From positions 1-38,417 of IMG/VR virus record IMGVR_UViG_3300044733_004093: a stretch of 38,417 nt of DNA. The stretch is one strand, 5' to 3'. The notes below the pieces were generated by a model. The model was not told the DNA's origin and ran no database searches. It worked only from the letters and a program-made list of their open reading frames with translations. The DNA is from a virus. Positions 28,596 to 35,573 of the stretch are shown here, in pieces; position 1 is the first letter of the stretch, and each line of letters opens with the position of its first letter. The position numbers and the translations under genes are program-made.

Positions 28596-29312
28596 CTAGT
28601 CAATATTGAGGATCTTCCAGTTCCCTTTTTTATCCTCGACTAAACAAGTTGAGTTTTCACAAAAATCACCAGAATTCATGTAATCAATTTCTAATTTCGG
28701 TTGGTGAATATGTCCGCAAACTGCGACATCAAATCCTTTTTCCTTGGTTAATCCTTTGGCACCAGACTCAAAATCAGAAACAAAATTTATTGCACCCTTA
28801 ACTGATTGTTTAATATCATTTGCTAGAGAATGATAGTTCAAGTTCAATAACTTTCTAATCTTATTATAAAGAGTATTCAAACGAATGACAAAATCATAAG
28901 ACCATCCACCAATTACTGCCAACCATCGGGCTTTCATTATAACAAAATCCAAAACATCTCCATGAAAACAATAATAATTTCTACAATCAATCCCAACGTG
29001 ATTATACATTCTTACAATTTCAATATTGTTTAATTTAAAAGGTATAAAATCTTTTAAAAAATCATCATGATTTCCCCGAATATAAATTACTTGTGTTTTG
29101 TTTTCTGAGAGTTTGATAATTTTTCTAATTATTTTAGTGCAATCGTTATTCCATTTTCCACCACTTCTGATTGCCCATCCGTCAATTATATCACCGTTTA
29201 AAATTAACTTCTCAGTTTCATTCTCATTAAAAAATTTCAAAATTTTATCTGTTTGAGATTGTCTGGATCCTAAATGTAAATCACTCATGATCACGGTTTT
29301 CCATTTTTTCAT
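28596..29312 (-). CDS. Metallophosphoesterase, LpxH-like (UDP-diacylglucosamine diphosphatase type)
   Basis: The calcineurin-like motifs appear in order: SDLHLGSRQ, LILNGDIIDGW, YIRGNHDDF, FHGDVLD and CGHIHQPKLE. The spacing and the LpxH-like GNHDDF/GH/WS features fit UDP-2,3-diacylglucosamine diphosphatases, which work in lipid A synthesis, and related Bacteroidota phosphoesterases. Length 238 aa agrees. It is the last gene of a three-gene minus-strand unit with an acetyltransferase and a glycosyltransferase, overlapping the acetyltransferase by four bases. A lipid or glycan-phosphate substrate is suggested by context. Confidence 0.85.
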   Translation of the reverse strand: MKKWKTVIMSDLHLGSRQSQTDKILKFFNENETEKLILNGDIIDGWAIRSGGKWNNDCTKIIRKIIKLSENKTQVIYIRGNHDDFLKDFIPFKLNNIEIVRMYNHVGIDCRNYYCFHGDVLDFVIMKARWLAVIGGWSYDFVIRLNTLYNKIRKLLNLNYHSLANDIKQSVKGAINFVSDFESGAKGLTKEKGFDVAVCGHIHQPKLEIDYMNSGDFCENSTCLVEDKKGNWKILNID

Positions 29313-29659
29313 TTATCTTTAACTACTTTAAAAAGGGCTTTTTCGATCGAAAATCCGTTGTTTATGAAATATTTCAAACTATCAACATTACAATGGGCAT
29401 AAATGGTTTTATTAGTTTCATGAATTTTTGAATCCCTATAATTCCAGAGTAATTTATAGATCCCTCTATTTCTATAATCTTCCAAAACATAGGCGTGACA
29501 TAAATAAATTACAGAATCATGTTCTACATAAGAAACAATACCAACTAATTTTTCTTTAATGAAACATCCATAATATGTTGCATATTCATCTAATAAATCA
29601 GGTTTGATTTCTTTAAAATTTTCATAAACTTCTTTATAAGGTACTTTTGTTATTTCCAT
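29309..29659 (-). CDS. GNAT family N-acetyltransferase
   Basis: The product shows the GNAT core: CFIKEKLVGIVSYVEHDSVI strands, YLCHAYVLEDYRNRGIYKLL with the acetyl-CoA-binding motif (YRNRGI for Q/RxxGxG/A, last position relaxed to Y), NVDSLKYFINNGFSI, the Asn-x-x-x-x-x-(Y/F) motif. It has 116 residues, near minimal for the fold. It is translationally coupled on both sides (one-base overlap with the glycosyltransferase and four bases with the phosphoesterase). The acceptor is unknown; an amino sugar or envelope precursor fits the neighbours. Confidence 0.85.
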   Translation of the reverse strand: MEITKVPYKEVYENFKEIKPDLLDEYATYYGCFIKEKLVGIVSYVEHDSVIYLCHAYVLEDYRNRGIYKLLWNYRDSKIHETNKTIYAHCNVDSLKYFINNGFSIEKALFKVVKDK

Positions 29660-30372
29660 TACCAGTAATTTTTATCTTCAGTGAAATAAGACTTGTTTTT
29701 GTGATTGAAAAAAGAACCTAAAAATAATTTGACCATATAGAATACACCTTTGTTCTCAAATCTTCTAGGAGGAGTAAATACAATATTATTTATTCTACCG
29801 AACTTTTTTGGTTTAATTTGTTTTGAAAAATGATAATCTTCCGCAACTTTTATGTCGGAATCAAATCCACCAAGAGATTTAAATGTTTCAGACCTAATCA
29901 TCATAAAGCCACCCAAACAAAAAGGTGTGGACCATTTGGACACCAATTGTAGAAAATCGAACAAACGGTAAATATAATTGTATTTACCGTTATCACTTCT
30001 AAACTTTGTGGTTACTAAATCTAATTTTTGTCTATGTATTCTTAAAAATGCTCTTTTAATTATTTTTGGGTCCAATAAAAACACATCGGAGTCAACAAAT
30101 AAAACATATGGTGTCTCAACAAGTTTGAATCCGTTGTTTCTTGCAACCGCAGGTAATCCACCATCCATCAAATAAAGGTCAAACTTATCTGAGTTAATTT
30201 CTAACCTTTCGATTATATCAAATTTAGTTATACCATCATCTGAAGAGTCGCAAACTACAACTTTAACTCCCCAAATATCTGACTGATAATTCAAAAGGTC
30301 CAAAGTTTTTTGAATTATACTTTTTTCATTTTTACATGGAATAACAATTGTTAAAAAATTTTTTATTTCCAT
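29659..30372 (-). CDS. Glycosyltransferase family 2
   Basis: The GT-A fold markers are present: LTIVIPCKNEKSIIQKTLDL, VVVCDSSDDGIT, PAVARNNGFKLVETPYVLFV, the DxD-type metal motif FVDSDVFLLD, and GGFMMIRSETFKSLGGFDSD followed by the catalytic-base region VAEDYHFSKQ. At 237 residues it is a single soluble domain without membrane segments. It is first in the minus-strand operon with the GNAT and LpxH-like genes and diverges from uvrC. It likely adds a sugar to a host surface glycan or lipid, altering phage receptor or envelope. Confidence 0.9.
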   Translation of the reverse strand: MEIKNFLTIVIPCKNEKSIIQKTLDLLNYQSDIWGVKVVVCDSSDDGITKFDIIERLEINSDKFDLYLMDGGLPAVARNNGFKLVETPYVLFVDSDVFLLDPKIIKRAFLRIHRQKLDLVTTKFRSDNGKYNYIYRLFDFLQLVSKWSTPFCLGGFMMIRSETFKSLGGFDSDIKVAEDYHFSKQIKPKKFGRINNIVFTPPRRFENKGVFYMVKLFLGSFFNHKNKSYFTEDKNYW

Positions 30373-30375
30373 TTG

Positions 30376-30407
30376 TTTGTTTTATAGTTTAAATATAGGT
30401 ATTTTTG
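30376..30407 (+). promoter_or_regulatory. Bacteroidota-type promoter of uvrC, TTTG-N20-TATTTTTG
   Basis: TTTG (30376-30379) and TATTTTTG (30400-30407) are separated by 20 bases. The uvrC ATG follows four bases after the -7 box, implying a leaderless mRNA, the same arrangement as at 20725. Confidence 0.75.
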
Positions 30408-30411
30408 TCAA

Positions 30412-31686
30412 ATGATTCAAGAGAAACTCACAAACATTCCCCAGTCAAGCGGTTGTTACCTTTTCAAAAACGAGAAAGGTCAGATCATCTATGTGGGTAA
30501 GTCAAAGTTTTTACCTAAACGAGTAAAATCTTACTTTCAAAAAAATCACAAAGATCAAAAGACTATTTTTCTTGTGAATGAAATCCGTGATGTTGAGTTC
30601 ATGAGTACTAACGATGAGTCTCAAGCACTTTTGTTGGAGGATGAACTTATCAAGTCTTTGAAACCAAAATACAATATCAAAGCAAAAGACGACAGATCTC
30701 GTCGTTGGTTTATTACTTTGACCGATGAGGACTTTCCAAGACTTTTGGTTTGTAATCCTTCTAACTTTTCAGGTGAGGTTCTTTTGGAGTCCACAAGTTC
30801 CAACTCTTGTTATGAGATCTATGAAATGGTTCATGATATTTTTGATCTTCGTTCTTGTTCTTACAACTTAACTGAAGAAAACATTTCAAACGAAAAGTTC
30901 AAAACCTGTTTGGAGTTTCATCTTGGTCGTTGTAATGCTCCTTGTGTTTCAAATATTATGAAGTTCTCCTACAAGAAGATTGTAAGTGAGATGAAAGAAT
31001 TATTTTCTTTTGAGTTTGACAAGGTTCGTAGTCGTTTGAAAAAATCTATGAAAAACTTTTCTGAATCTATGGAGTTTGAAAAAGCAAATGACTTCAAATC
31101 TAAAATCGCTGTGGTTGATTCACTTGAAAAGAAACTTGATCCTTTTCGTGTTAGAAAGTATAATGATGTTGCCCGTCAATTCAAAGAGTCTTTGGGTCTA
31201 ATCAATGTTCCTACATTAATTGAGGCGTTTGATAATTCCCACACTGCCGGTGATTGTCAGGTATCTGCTCTTGTTCGTTACAAGAATGGTAAAACTGATA
31301 AGTCAAACTATCGTAAGTTCAATATCAAAACTGTTGAAGGTCCAGATGATTACGCATCTTTCTATGAGGTTTTGAATCGTCGTTTTACAAGACTTTTAAG
31401 TGAAAAACAAGAGTTACCTTCACTTGTTGTCATTGATGGTGGTAAAGGTCAGTTGGGTGTTGCAAAACAAGTATTCGAATCTCTTGGTTTGTTATCTCGT
31501 ATTGATTTGATTTCTATTTCTAAAAACGACAAACACCAGTCTCAAACAATTCACCTGACTAATGGATCATCAGTTGACATTCCACGAAATGAATTTGGGT
31601 ATCTACTTGCTGAAATTCAAAACGAAGTTCACCGGTTTGTACTATCATTCCATAGAAATAAAAAATTAAAAAAATTATTCAGTTGA
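30412..31686 (+). CDS. uvrC: UvrC-like excinuclease subunit lacking the C-terminal HhH domain
   Basis: Residues about 1-95 are a GIY-YIG nuclease domain (SGCYLFKNEKGQIIYVGKSK, ALLLEDELIKSLKPKYNI). Four Cys (RSC, KTC, GRC, APC, about 145-185) match the iron-sulfur site of UvrC. The UvrB-binding region follows (SMEFEKANDFKSKI), then the RNase H-like nuclease half (EAFDNSHTAGDCQVSALVRY, VVIDGGKGQLG) with both catalytic Asp regions. It ends VHRFVLSFHRNKKLKKLFS, before the helix-hairpin-helix pair, so it is 424 aa instead of about 600. Arg codons are mostly CGT, unlike neighbours, suggesting recent transfer. Confidence 0.92.
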   Translation: MIQEKLTNIPQSSGCYLFKNEKGQIIYVGKSKFLPKRVKSYFQKNHKDQKTIFLVNEIRDVEFMSTNDESQALLLEDELIKSLKPKYNIKAKDDRSRRWFITLTDEDFPRLLVCNPSNFSGEVLLESTSSNSCYEIYEMVHDIFDLRSCSYNLTEENISNEKFKTCLEFHLGRCNAPCVSNIMKFSYKKIVSEMKELFSFEFDKVRSRLKKSMKNFSESMEFEKANDFKSKIAVVDSLEKKLDPFRVRKYNDVARQFKESLGLINVPTLIEAFDNSHTAGDCQVSALVRYKNGKTDKSNYRKFNIKTVEGPDDYASFYEVLNRRFTRLLSEKQELPSLVVIDGGKGQLGVAKQVFESLGLLSRIDLISISKNDKHQSQTIHLTNGSSVDIPRNEFGYLLAEIQNEVHRFVLSFHRNKKLKKLFS

Positions 31687-31940
31687 GAAAGTATCTAATA
31701 ATTTCCTTTTCGGCCTTTTTACTTGAACTGGGATCCACTTTTTATATAAGTTTTGTTTCTGATCAAAATTTATTTGGTATGATGTTTTTTGCATTTATAG
31801 GACCCTTTTTAAGTTTACCTTTCGTTGGATTTATGATTGATGCGAAAAACTGGAAACAAAGAATTTTATTGTCATTTTCTTCTGCATGTGGTTACTTAAT
31901 TGGATCTTTCACATCTTATTTATTTATTAAAATTTTTTGA
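31683..31940 (+). CDS. Conserved small membrane protein, 85 aa
   Basis: The TTG at 31683 overlaps the uvrC stop (TTGA). Three hydrophobic segments appear: YLIISFSAFLLELGSTFYIS, MMFFAFIGPFLSLPFVGFMI and ILLSFSSACGYLIGSFTSYL. The central F-I-G-P-F-L-S-L-P-F-V-G-F-M-I and the flanking K-x-W-K-Q-R are typical of a small membrane protein seen in T4-like marine phages as hypothetical. The TTG start is favoured because the first hydrophobic segment starts right there. Confidence 0.65.
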   Translation: MRKYLIISFSAFLLELGSTFYISFVSDQNLFGMMFFAFIGPFLSLPFVGFMIDAKNWKQRILLSFSSACGYLIGSFTSYLFIKIF

Positions 31941-31953
31941 TTATAATTTCAAT

Positions 31954-32247
31954 ATGAATGAAAATAAAATACCTTACCTTTCGGACGACGTTAATAAGGG
32001 TCCTGATGGTGCGTTTGAAGATAAAAATGTAAAAAATAATTATATCGGTTCGGAAGGATTTTACCACGACGATGAAGAAATTTCAATTTGGGAAAACACT
32101 TTAAGAGATGGGCTTGAAGAAATTGAAGTATATGAAACAATTCAAAAAATAAGAAATTACTACAATGGTCATCATAATATTGATGGTCGACCACCATCCA
32201 AAAAAAATTTCAACGAGTTTCTTGATTCTTTGGATAAAAATTTGTAA
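31954..32247 (+). CDS. Acidic hypothetical protein, 97 aa
   Basis: The ATG at 31954 gives MNENKIPYLSDDVNKG; the frame extends back to 31900 only through the preceding membrane gene. The product is acidic and hydrophilic with an aromatic helix in EISIWENTLRDGLEEIEVYE. The final residues HNIDGRPPSKKNFNEFLDSL look like a linear tail. No family is recognised. Confidence 0.65.
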   Translation: MNENKIPYLSDDVNKGPDGAFEDKNVKNNYIGSEGFYHDDEEISIWENTLRDGLEEIEVYETIQKIRNYYNGHHNIDGRPPSKKNFNEFLDSLDKNL

Positions 32248-32257
32248 TTTTGATATT

Positions 32258-32503
32258 ATGGGAAAAATAATAATAGAATTTGATTCTGTAGAAGAATCAC
32301 AAGACGCAAGAACCGCACTGGATGGTTACAAATGGAAATTAGCCATGTGGGATTTAGATCAAACGCTAAGATCAACTGTAAAACATGGGCAAAAATTCAA
32401 TGGAACAGGTGAAGCATCTAGTGAAGAAGTCGAAATTTGTGACAAATTAAGAGAACAAATCAGAACTATTCTGGATGATTATGGTCTCAATATGAATGAT
32501 TAA
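32258..32503 (+). CDS. Conserved small phage protein, 81 aa
   Basis: The start is the ATG at 32258; an upstream in-frame extension to 32165 reads through the end of the previous gene. The segments IIIEFDSVEESQDARTALDG, YKWKLAMWDLDQTLRSTVKH and CDKLREQIRTILDDYGLNM define a small helical family frequent in large phages (E-F-D-S-x-E-E, D-G-x-K-W-x-x-A-x-W-D-x-D-Q). Its function is unknown. A TAATTTTG five bases upstream resembles a -7 box, but the -33 match is poor. Confidence 0.75.
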   Translation: MGKIIIEFDSVEESQDARTALDGYKWKLAMWDLDQTLRSTVKHGQKFNGTGEASSEEVEICDKLREQIRTILDDYGLNMND

Positions 32504-32514
32504 AAAGAAATAAT

Positions 32515-33060
32515 ATGAAACAGACAGCAGTAGAAACTCTCATTGAAATATATTACGGCAATGAGGGTCAATTAACAATTAAAGATTTAGAACAAGCAAA
32601 AGCAATGGAGGAAAAAAACCTAAAAGATTCATTTGTAGCAGGTGCAGGTATGGAACAAGATGTTCAAAAAGAAAAACCAACACCGTTAATTTCATCAGAT
32701 GTCAATGAAGTGAAAATTGTGGTGTCAAAAGCAACGGAAGAAGAAAGAGATAAATTAATTAAACATATTGTGGGTCTAATAAAAAATGATGAAGAAAAGT
32801 TTGATGATGTTGATTTTTTAGAAGAAATTAAAATATACAATTATTTAGACGATTCAATAATTTCTATGAATAAGATTCAGTTAATAAAAGAAAAAAAAGT
32901 TACAACAATTTTTAATTTTATGCAAATGAATGAAAATAACTACTTTAAAGAAAACGACCCAAAAAAATTAACTTGTATGCTCTTTAATAATGAAACTTGG
33001 CTAATGGATGGAAATAATTTTATAGATATTTCACAAGATGATTTGATTGATATTTTGTAG
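32515..33060 (+). CDS. KQTAVE-type phage protein, 181 aa
   Basis: The N-terminus MKQTAVETLIEIYYGNEGQL, followed by LEQAKAMEEKNLKDSF, matches the short KQTAVE...QAKxMEK module found in many phages and repeated 570 bases downstream at 33085. A long acidic, helical extension follows, and the final part (LFNNETWLMDGNNFIDISQD) resembles a small beta element. The module is helical and probably mediates protein contact. It appears to be a fusion of the short module with an unrelated C-terminal domain. Confidence 0.7.
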   Translation: MKQTAVETLIEIYYGNEGQLTIKDLEQAKAMEEKNLKDSFVAGAGMEQDVQKEKPTPLISSDVNEVKIVVSKATEEERDKLIKHIVGLIKNDEEKFDDVDFLEEIKIYNYLDDSIISMNKIQLIKEKKVTTIFNFMQMNENNYFKENDPKKLTCMLFNNETWLMDGNNFIDISQDDLIDIL

Positions 33061-33084
33061 TACAAAAAAATAAAAATAAATAAG

Positions 33085-33303
33085 ATGAAACAAACAGCAG
33101 TAGAGTGGTTGGTTGAGCAGTATAAAAAAGTTGGTGGAATATCAATAAGTATGTCTAAACAAGCCAAAGAAATGGAGAAAGAGCAGATAGTTACAACATG
33201 GAACACAGCCCATCAGGCAGGTAGGTTTGAAGGTAAAGGTATTGCTGAAGAAAATTGGCAGACATTTGAATCATATTGGAAAGAAATCTTTAAATCAGAA
33301 TAA
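33085..33303 (+). CDS. Short KQTAVE-type phage protein, 72 aa
   Basis: The product starts MKQTAVEWLVEQYKKVG, then SKQAKEMEKEQIVTTW and ENWQTFESYWKEIFKSE. It is the stand-alone form of the module at the N-terminus of 32515-33060; the first 20 nucleotides differ at one base. The pattern KQTAVEWL-(E/x)-EQ, QAKEMEK-(E/Q)-QI is widespread in phage genomes, with no known biochemical function. Confidence 0.75.
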   Translation: MKQTAVEWLVEQYKKVGGISISMSKQAKEMEKEQIVTTWNTAHQAGRFEGKGIAEENWQTFESYWKEIFKSE

Positions 33304-33304
33304 G

Positions 33305-33544
33305 ATGACAGAAAGAGAAATACAATTACTTGGTTTTGAAAAAAACTATATGGATGAAGATGATGATTACTATTACTTTTTGGATATTGCTAGTGGTTTA
33401 GGTTTTATATCCTGCACAGGTTTTGAAGGACAAAACAACGGTTGGTATGTTGAGGTCTTCAATACAGAACCATCAATTAGATTTAATAGTTTTGGTGAAC
33501 TACAGGGATTGATTAATCAACTTTCAAATGCGATAGTGAAATGA
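33305..33544 (+). CDS. Conserved small phage protein, 79 aa
   Basis: The ATG at 33305 follows the preceding stop by one base; the frame is open further up to 33227 but only as a shadow of the previous gene. The product MTEREIQLLGFEKNYMDEDD has the (E/x)-LGF-x-K motif, a YYYFLDI strand, NNGWYVEVF and a terminal helix (FGELQGLINQLSNAIV). This resembles the small phage family beginning M-T-x-x-E-(I/L)-x-x-L-G-F. Its four-base overlap with the DUF1653 gene suggests coupling. Confidence 0.75.
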   Translation: MTEREIQLLGFEKNYMDEDDDYYYFLDIASGLGFISCTGFEGQNNGWYVEVFNTEPSIRFNSFGELQGLINQLSNAIVK

Positions 33545-33786
33545 GTGATCTTAATAAGACATATCCTAAACCCGGTGAAAAATACCAACATTACAAAGGT
33601 GGTCAATATGAAGTTATTTGCATGTGTAATCATACAGAAACTAATGAACCACTTGTAATTTACAAATCACTTTCATTTGGTTCACAATACGCAAGACCAT
33701 TTTCCGAGTGGAATGATCAAGTCGATACTCAAGACTACGGAGTTGAAGAAACTCCAATTTTTAGATTTAAAAAAATAGAACAATAA
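33541..33786 (+). CDS. DUF1653 family protein, 81 aa
   Basis: The product has the DUF1653 signature: GEKYQHYKGGQYEVICMCNH, TETNEPLVIYKSL, YARPFSEW and a closing FRFKKI. The family is an all-beta, SH3-like domain common in bacteria and phages, often next to nucleotide metabolism genes; function is unknown. Length 81 aa is typical. It overlaps the gene before it by four bases and shares one base with the thymidylate synthase start, so the three are co-translated. Confidence 0.93.
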   Translation: MSDLNKTYPKPGEKYQHYKGGQYEVICMCNHTETNEPLVIYKSLSFGSQYARPFSEWNDQVDTQDYGVEETPIFRFKKIEQ

Positions 33787-34823
33787 TGAATTCACTCGAT
33801 AAACAATACCAAGATTTACTCCAAGACATTTTGGATAATGGAGTAAAAAAAGAAACTAGAAATGGAGGAACCAAATCTATTTTTGGTTATACAATCCGTC
33901 ATAATATGAGTGAAGGGTTTCCTGTATTAACAACCAAAAAAATGGCGTGGAAGACGATGGTAACCGAACTTCTCTGGTTCCTTCGTGGTGATAGTGATAT
34001 TAGATTTCTTTGGGAAAACAATTGTACAATTTGGGATGGTGATTGGGAAAAACATTATAAAACAACTTGTTCTAAACCATATACACTTGAAGAAGTTAAA
34101 CAAAAGGTAAAAGATGGTAACCATAACTTTCACGATTCAATGTTTGATATGGGCCCTATCTATGGTAAGCAATGGAGACAATGGAGTGCAGGTTCTTTAG
34201 AAGATAAACATGGTTTTGGTAAAATAGACCAAATCACAAACCTAATCAACGACCTTAAAACAAATCCTGATTCAAGACGACTAATGGTTTCGGCGTGGAA
34301 TCCTGCGGATTTAGAAGCGTCCGTTCTTCCACCTTGTCATTATGGATTTCAAGTTTATACAAGAGAGTTGAGTTTAGAAGAAAGAAGATCATTAGTCAGT
34401 CAAGAAGTGTTTAATAAAATCTATAATGGGGGAGGACCTGACACTTTATCTCATTCTGAAATTAATCAATGGAATATCCCAACCAGAGCAATCTCTTTAA
34501 TGTATAATTGCAGAAGCCAGGACGTACCATTAGGAACACCATTCAATTTAGCGTCTTATGGATTACTTCTAATTATATTGGCGAAAGAAGTTAATATGGT
34601 TCCTGAAGAATTGATTTCAAATATGGGAGATTGTCACATATACCTAAATCAAATTGATGGTGTGAAAGAACAATTAACAAGAGAACCATTTGAGTTACCA
34701 ACTCTTAATCCGTTCCCAAATTATGAAGGGTCAAGACCATCCATAGAATCTTATGTTATTAGTGATTTTACACTTAAAAATTACCAATCACACCCAAGTA
34801 TAAAAATACCACTCTCAAATTAA
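33786..34823 (+). CDS. thyA: Thymidylate synthase (ThyA type)
   Basis: This is folate-dependent thymidylate synthase, which methylates dUMP to dTMP. Clear motifs: ELLWFLRGDSDIRFLWENN, GPIYGKQWRQW, DSRRLMVSAWNPADL, the catalytic LPPCHYGFQVY with Cys184, and DVPLGTPFNLASYGLLL, GDCHIYLNQIDGV. The 345 residues exceed the 264-residue bacterial enzyme because of an insert after the Cys region (about residues 192-225, SLEERRSLVSQEVFNKI onwards). It makes dTTP for the AT-rich phage genome. The start at 33786 shares one base with the preceding stop. Confidence 0.96.
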   Translation: MNSLDKQYQDLLQDILDNGVKKETRNGGTKSIFGYTIRHNMSEGFPVLTTKKMAWKTMVTELLWFLRGDSDIRFLWENNCTIWDGDWEKHYKTTCSKPYTLEEVKQKVKDGNHNFHDSMFDMGPIYGKQWRQWSAGSLEDKHGFGKIDQITNLINDLKTNPDSRRLMVSAWNPADLEASVLPPCHYGFQVYTRELSLEERRSLVSQEVFNKIYNGGGPDTLSHSEINQWNIPTRAISLMYNCRSQDVPLGTPFNLASYGLLLIILAKEVNMVPEELISNMGDCHIYLNQIDGVKEQLTREPFELPTLNPFPNYEGSRPSIESYVISDFTLKNYQSHPSIKIPLSN

Positions 34824-34827
34824 AATT

Positions 34828-35061
34828 ATGAACCAACAAAACGATTGGAATGACCCACAATTATCAGATGGTGATTTCCCACAACAAAACAAAACAAAAT
34901 TCCAAGTAGGAGACAAGGCAATTAAAGTTAAAGGATATAAGTTTCCTTGCACCATCGTATCAGTATTTCAAACCGTAGAAGGTAATGTTCGAGTAGTAGG
35001 TGAGATGGACGAATACGGACTTCTTCACATATTCAACGAAGATCAATTAGAAAAGGTATGA
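34828..35061 (+). CDS. Small SH3-like conserved phage protein, 77 aa
   Basis: A 25-residue polar N-terminus precedes a beta-barrel-like core: KFQVGDKAIKVKGYKFPCTI, VSVFQTVEGNVRVVGEMD and LLHIFNEDQL. The V-x-V-K-G-Y-x-F-P-x-T-(I/V)-V-S-V-F and L-L-H-I-F-N patterns define a small family common in phages. It follows thyA by four bases and overlaps the next gene by four. Confidence 0.75.
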   Translation: MNQQNDWNDPQLSDGDFPQQNKTKFQVGDKAIKVKGYKFPCTIVSVFQTVEGNVRVVGEMDEYGLLHIFNEDQLEKV

Positions 35062-35252
35062 AGTTTATAAAATACCTACTACTATGGATTTCTGGTAATC
35101 TTTCCATACCATTTTGGATGGTTGGGCATGTACATCTAACAATGAACGTCTATCAAGATATACAAGAGATTATTGCATCATTCATTATGAATATATTAGT
35201 TGGTGTTGGTTTTTATATTAGTTGGATGGATTATAAAAAAGAAAATAAATAA
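35058..35252 (+). CDS. Small membrane protein, 64 aa
   Basis: Two hydrophobic segments (YLLLWISGNLSIPFWMVGHV and IIASFIMNILVGVGFYISWM) flank a short polar loop, with a Lys-rich C-terminus. The length, two spans and position three genes upstream of the endolysin would suit a holin or spanin-like protein, but small membrane proteins are common in this window and no holin motif is seen. It overlaps the preceding gene by four bases. Confidence 0.6.
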   Translation: MKFIKYLLLWISGNLSIPFWMVGHVHLTMNVYQDIQEIIASFIMNILVGVGFYISWMDYKKENK

Positions 35253-35258
35253 AAAAAA

Positions 35259-35543
35259 ATGAAAGAAAAAGAAATTAAAACAGAAAAAGTAGAAAAGAAA
35301 AAAGTTTATCGTAGACCCAAAAGAACTGATAAAGATATTAAAGTAATTGATACAAATGATGAAATTAATGAAATGTTTATGCGTTCCGGAGAAGTTATCC
35401 AGAATGTAATAAAAAAACCCAAACAAATTGGTTATTATCGAGTTGGAAGAGGGTTTAATATTTTTTTTGAAAAAAAACCAAATGGTTTGAGAAGATTTTT
35501 TACCAAAGTATTATTGGGTTGGGAGTGGATTGATCAAAAATAA
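35259..35543 (+). CDS. Conserved basic hypothetical protein, 94 aa
   Basis: The N-terminal half is strongly Lys/Glu-rich and probably disordered. The C-terminal half (IGYYRVGRGFNIFFEKKPNG then RRFFTKVLLGWEWIDQK) has an aromatic pattern, ending L-G-W-E-W-(I/V)-D, that recurs in hypothetical proteins of related phages. It ends 10 bases before the TATTTAT upstream of the endolysin gene. Function is unknown. Confidence 0.65.
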   Translation: MKEKEIKTEKVEKKKVYRRPKRTDKDIKVIDTNDEINEMFMRSGEVIQNVIKKPKQIGYYRVGRGFNIFFEKKPNGLRRFFTKVLLGWEWIDQK

Positions 35544-35553
35544 TGTACTCTTA

Positions 35554-35560
35554 TATTTAT
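35554..35560 (+). promoter_or_regulatory. Candidate late promoter motif TATTTAT before the endolysin
   Basis: TATTTAT ends 13 bases before the amidase ATG. Because an endolysin is a typical late gene, this is the strongest functional hint that the motif is a late promoter. Confidence 0.5.
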
Positions 35561-35573
35561 CAATAAAAATAAG

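Noticed and set aside
32229-32252. Host-type promoter before the gene at 32258
   Set aside because: A TAATTTTG box is present, but the TTTG partner is only 12 bases upstream; a CTTG at 20 bases is an imperfect -33 box.
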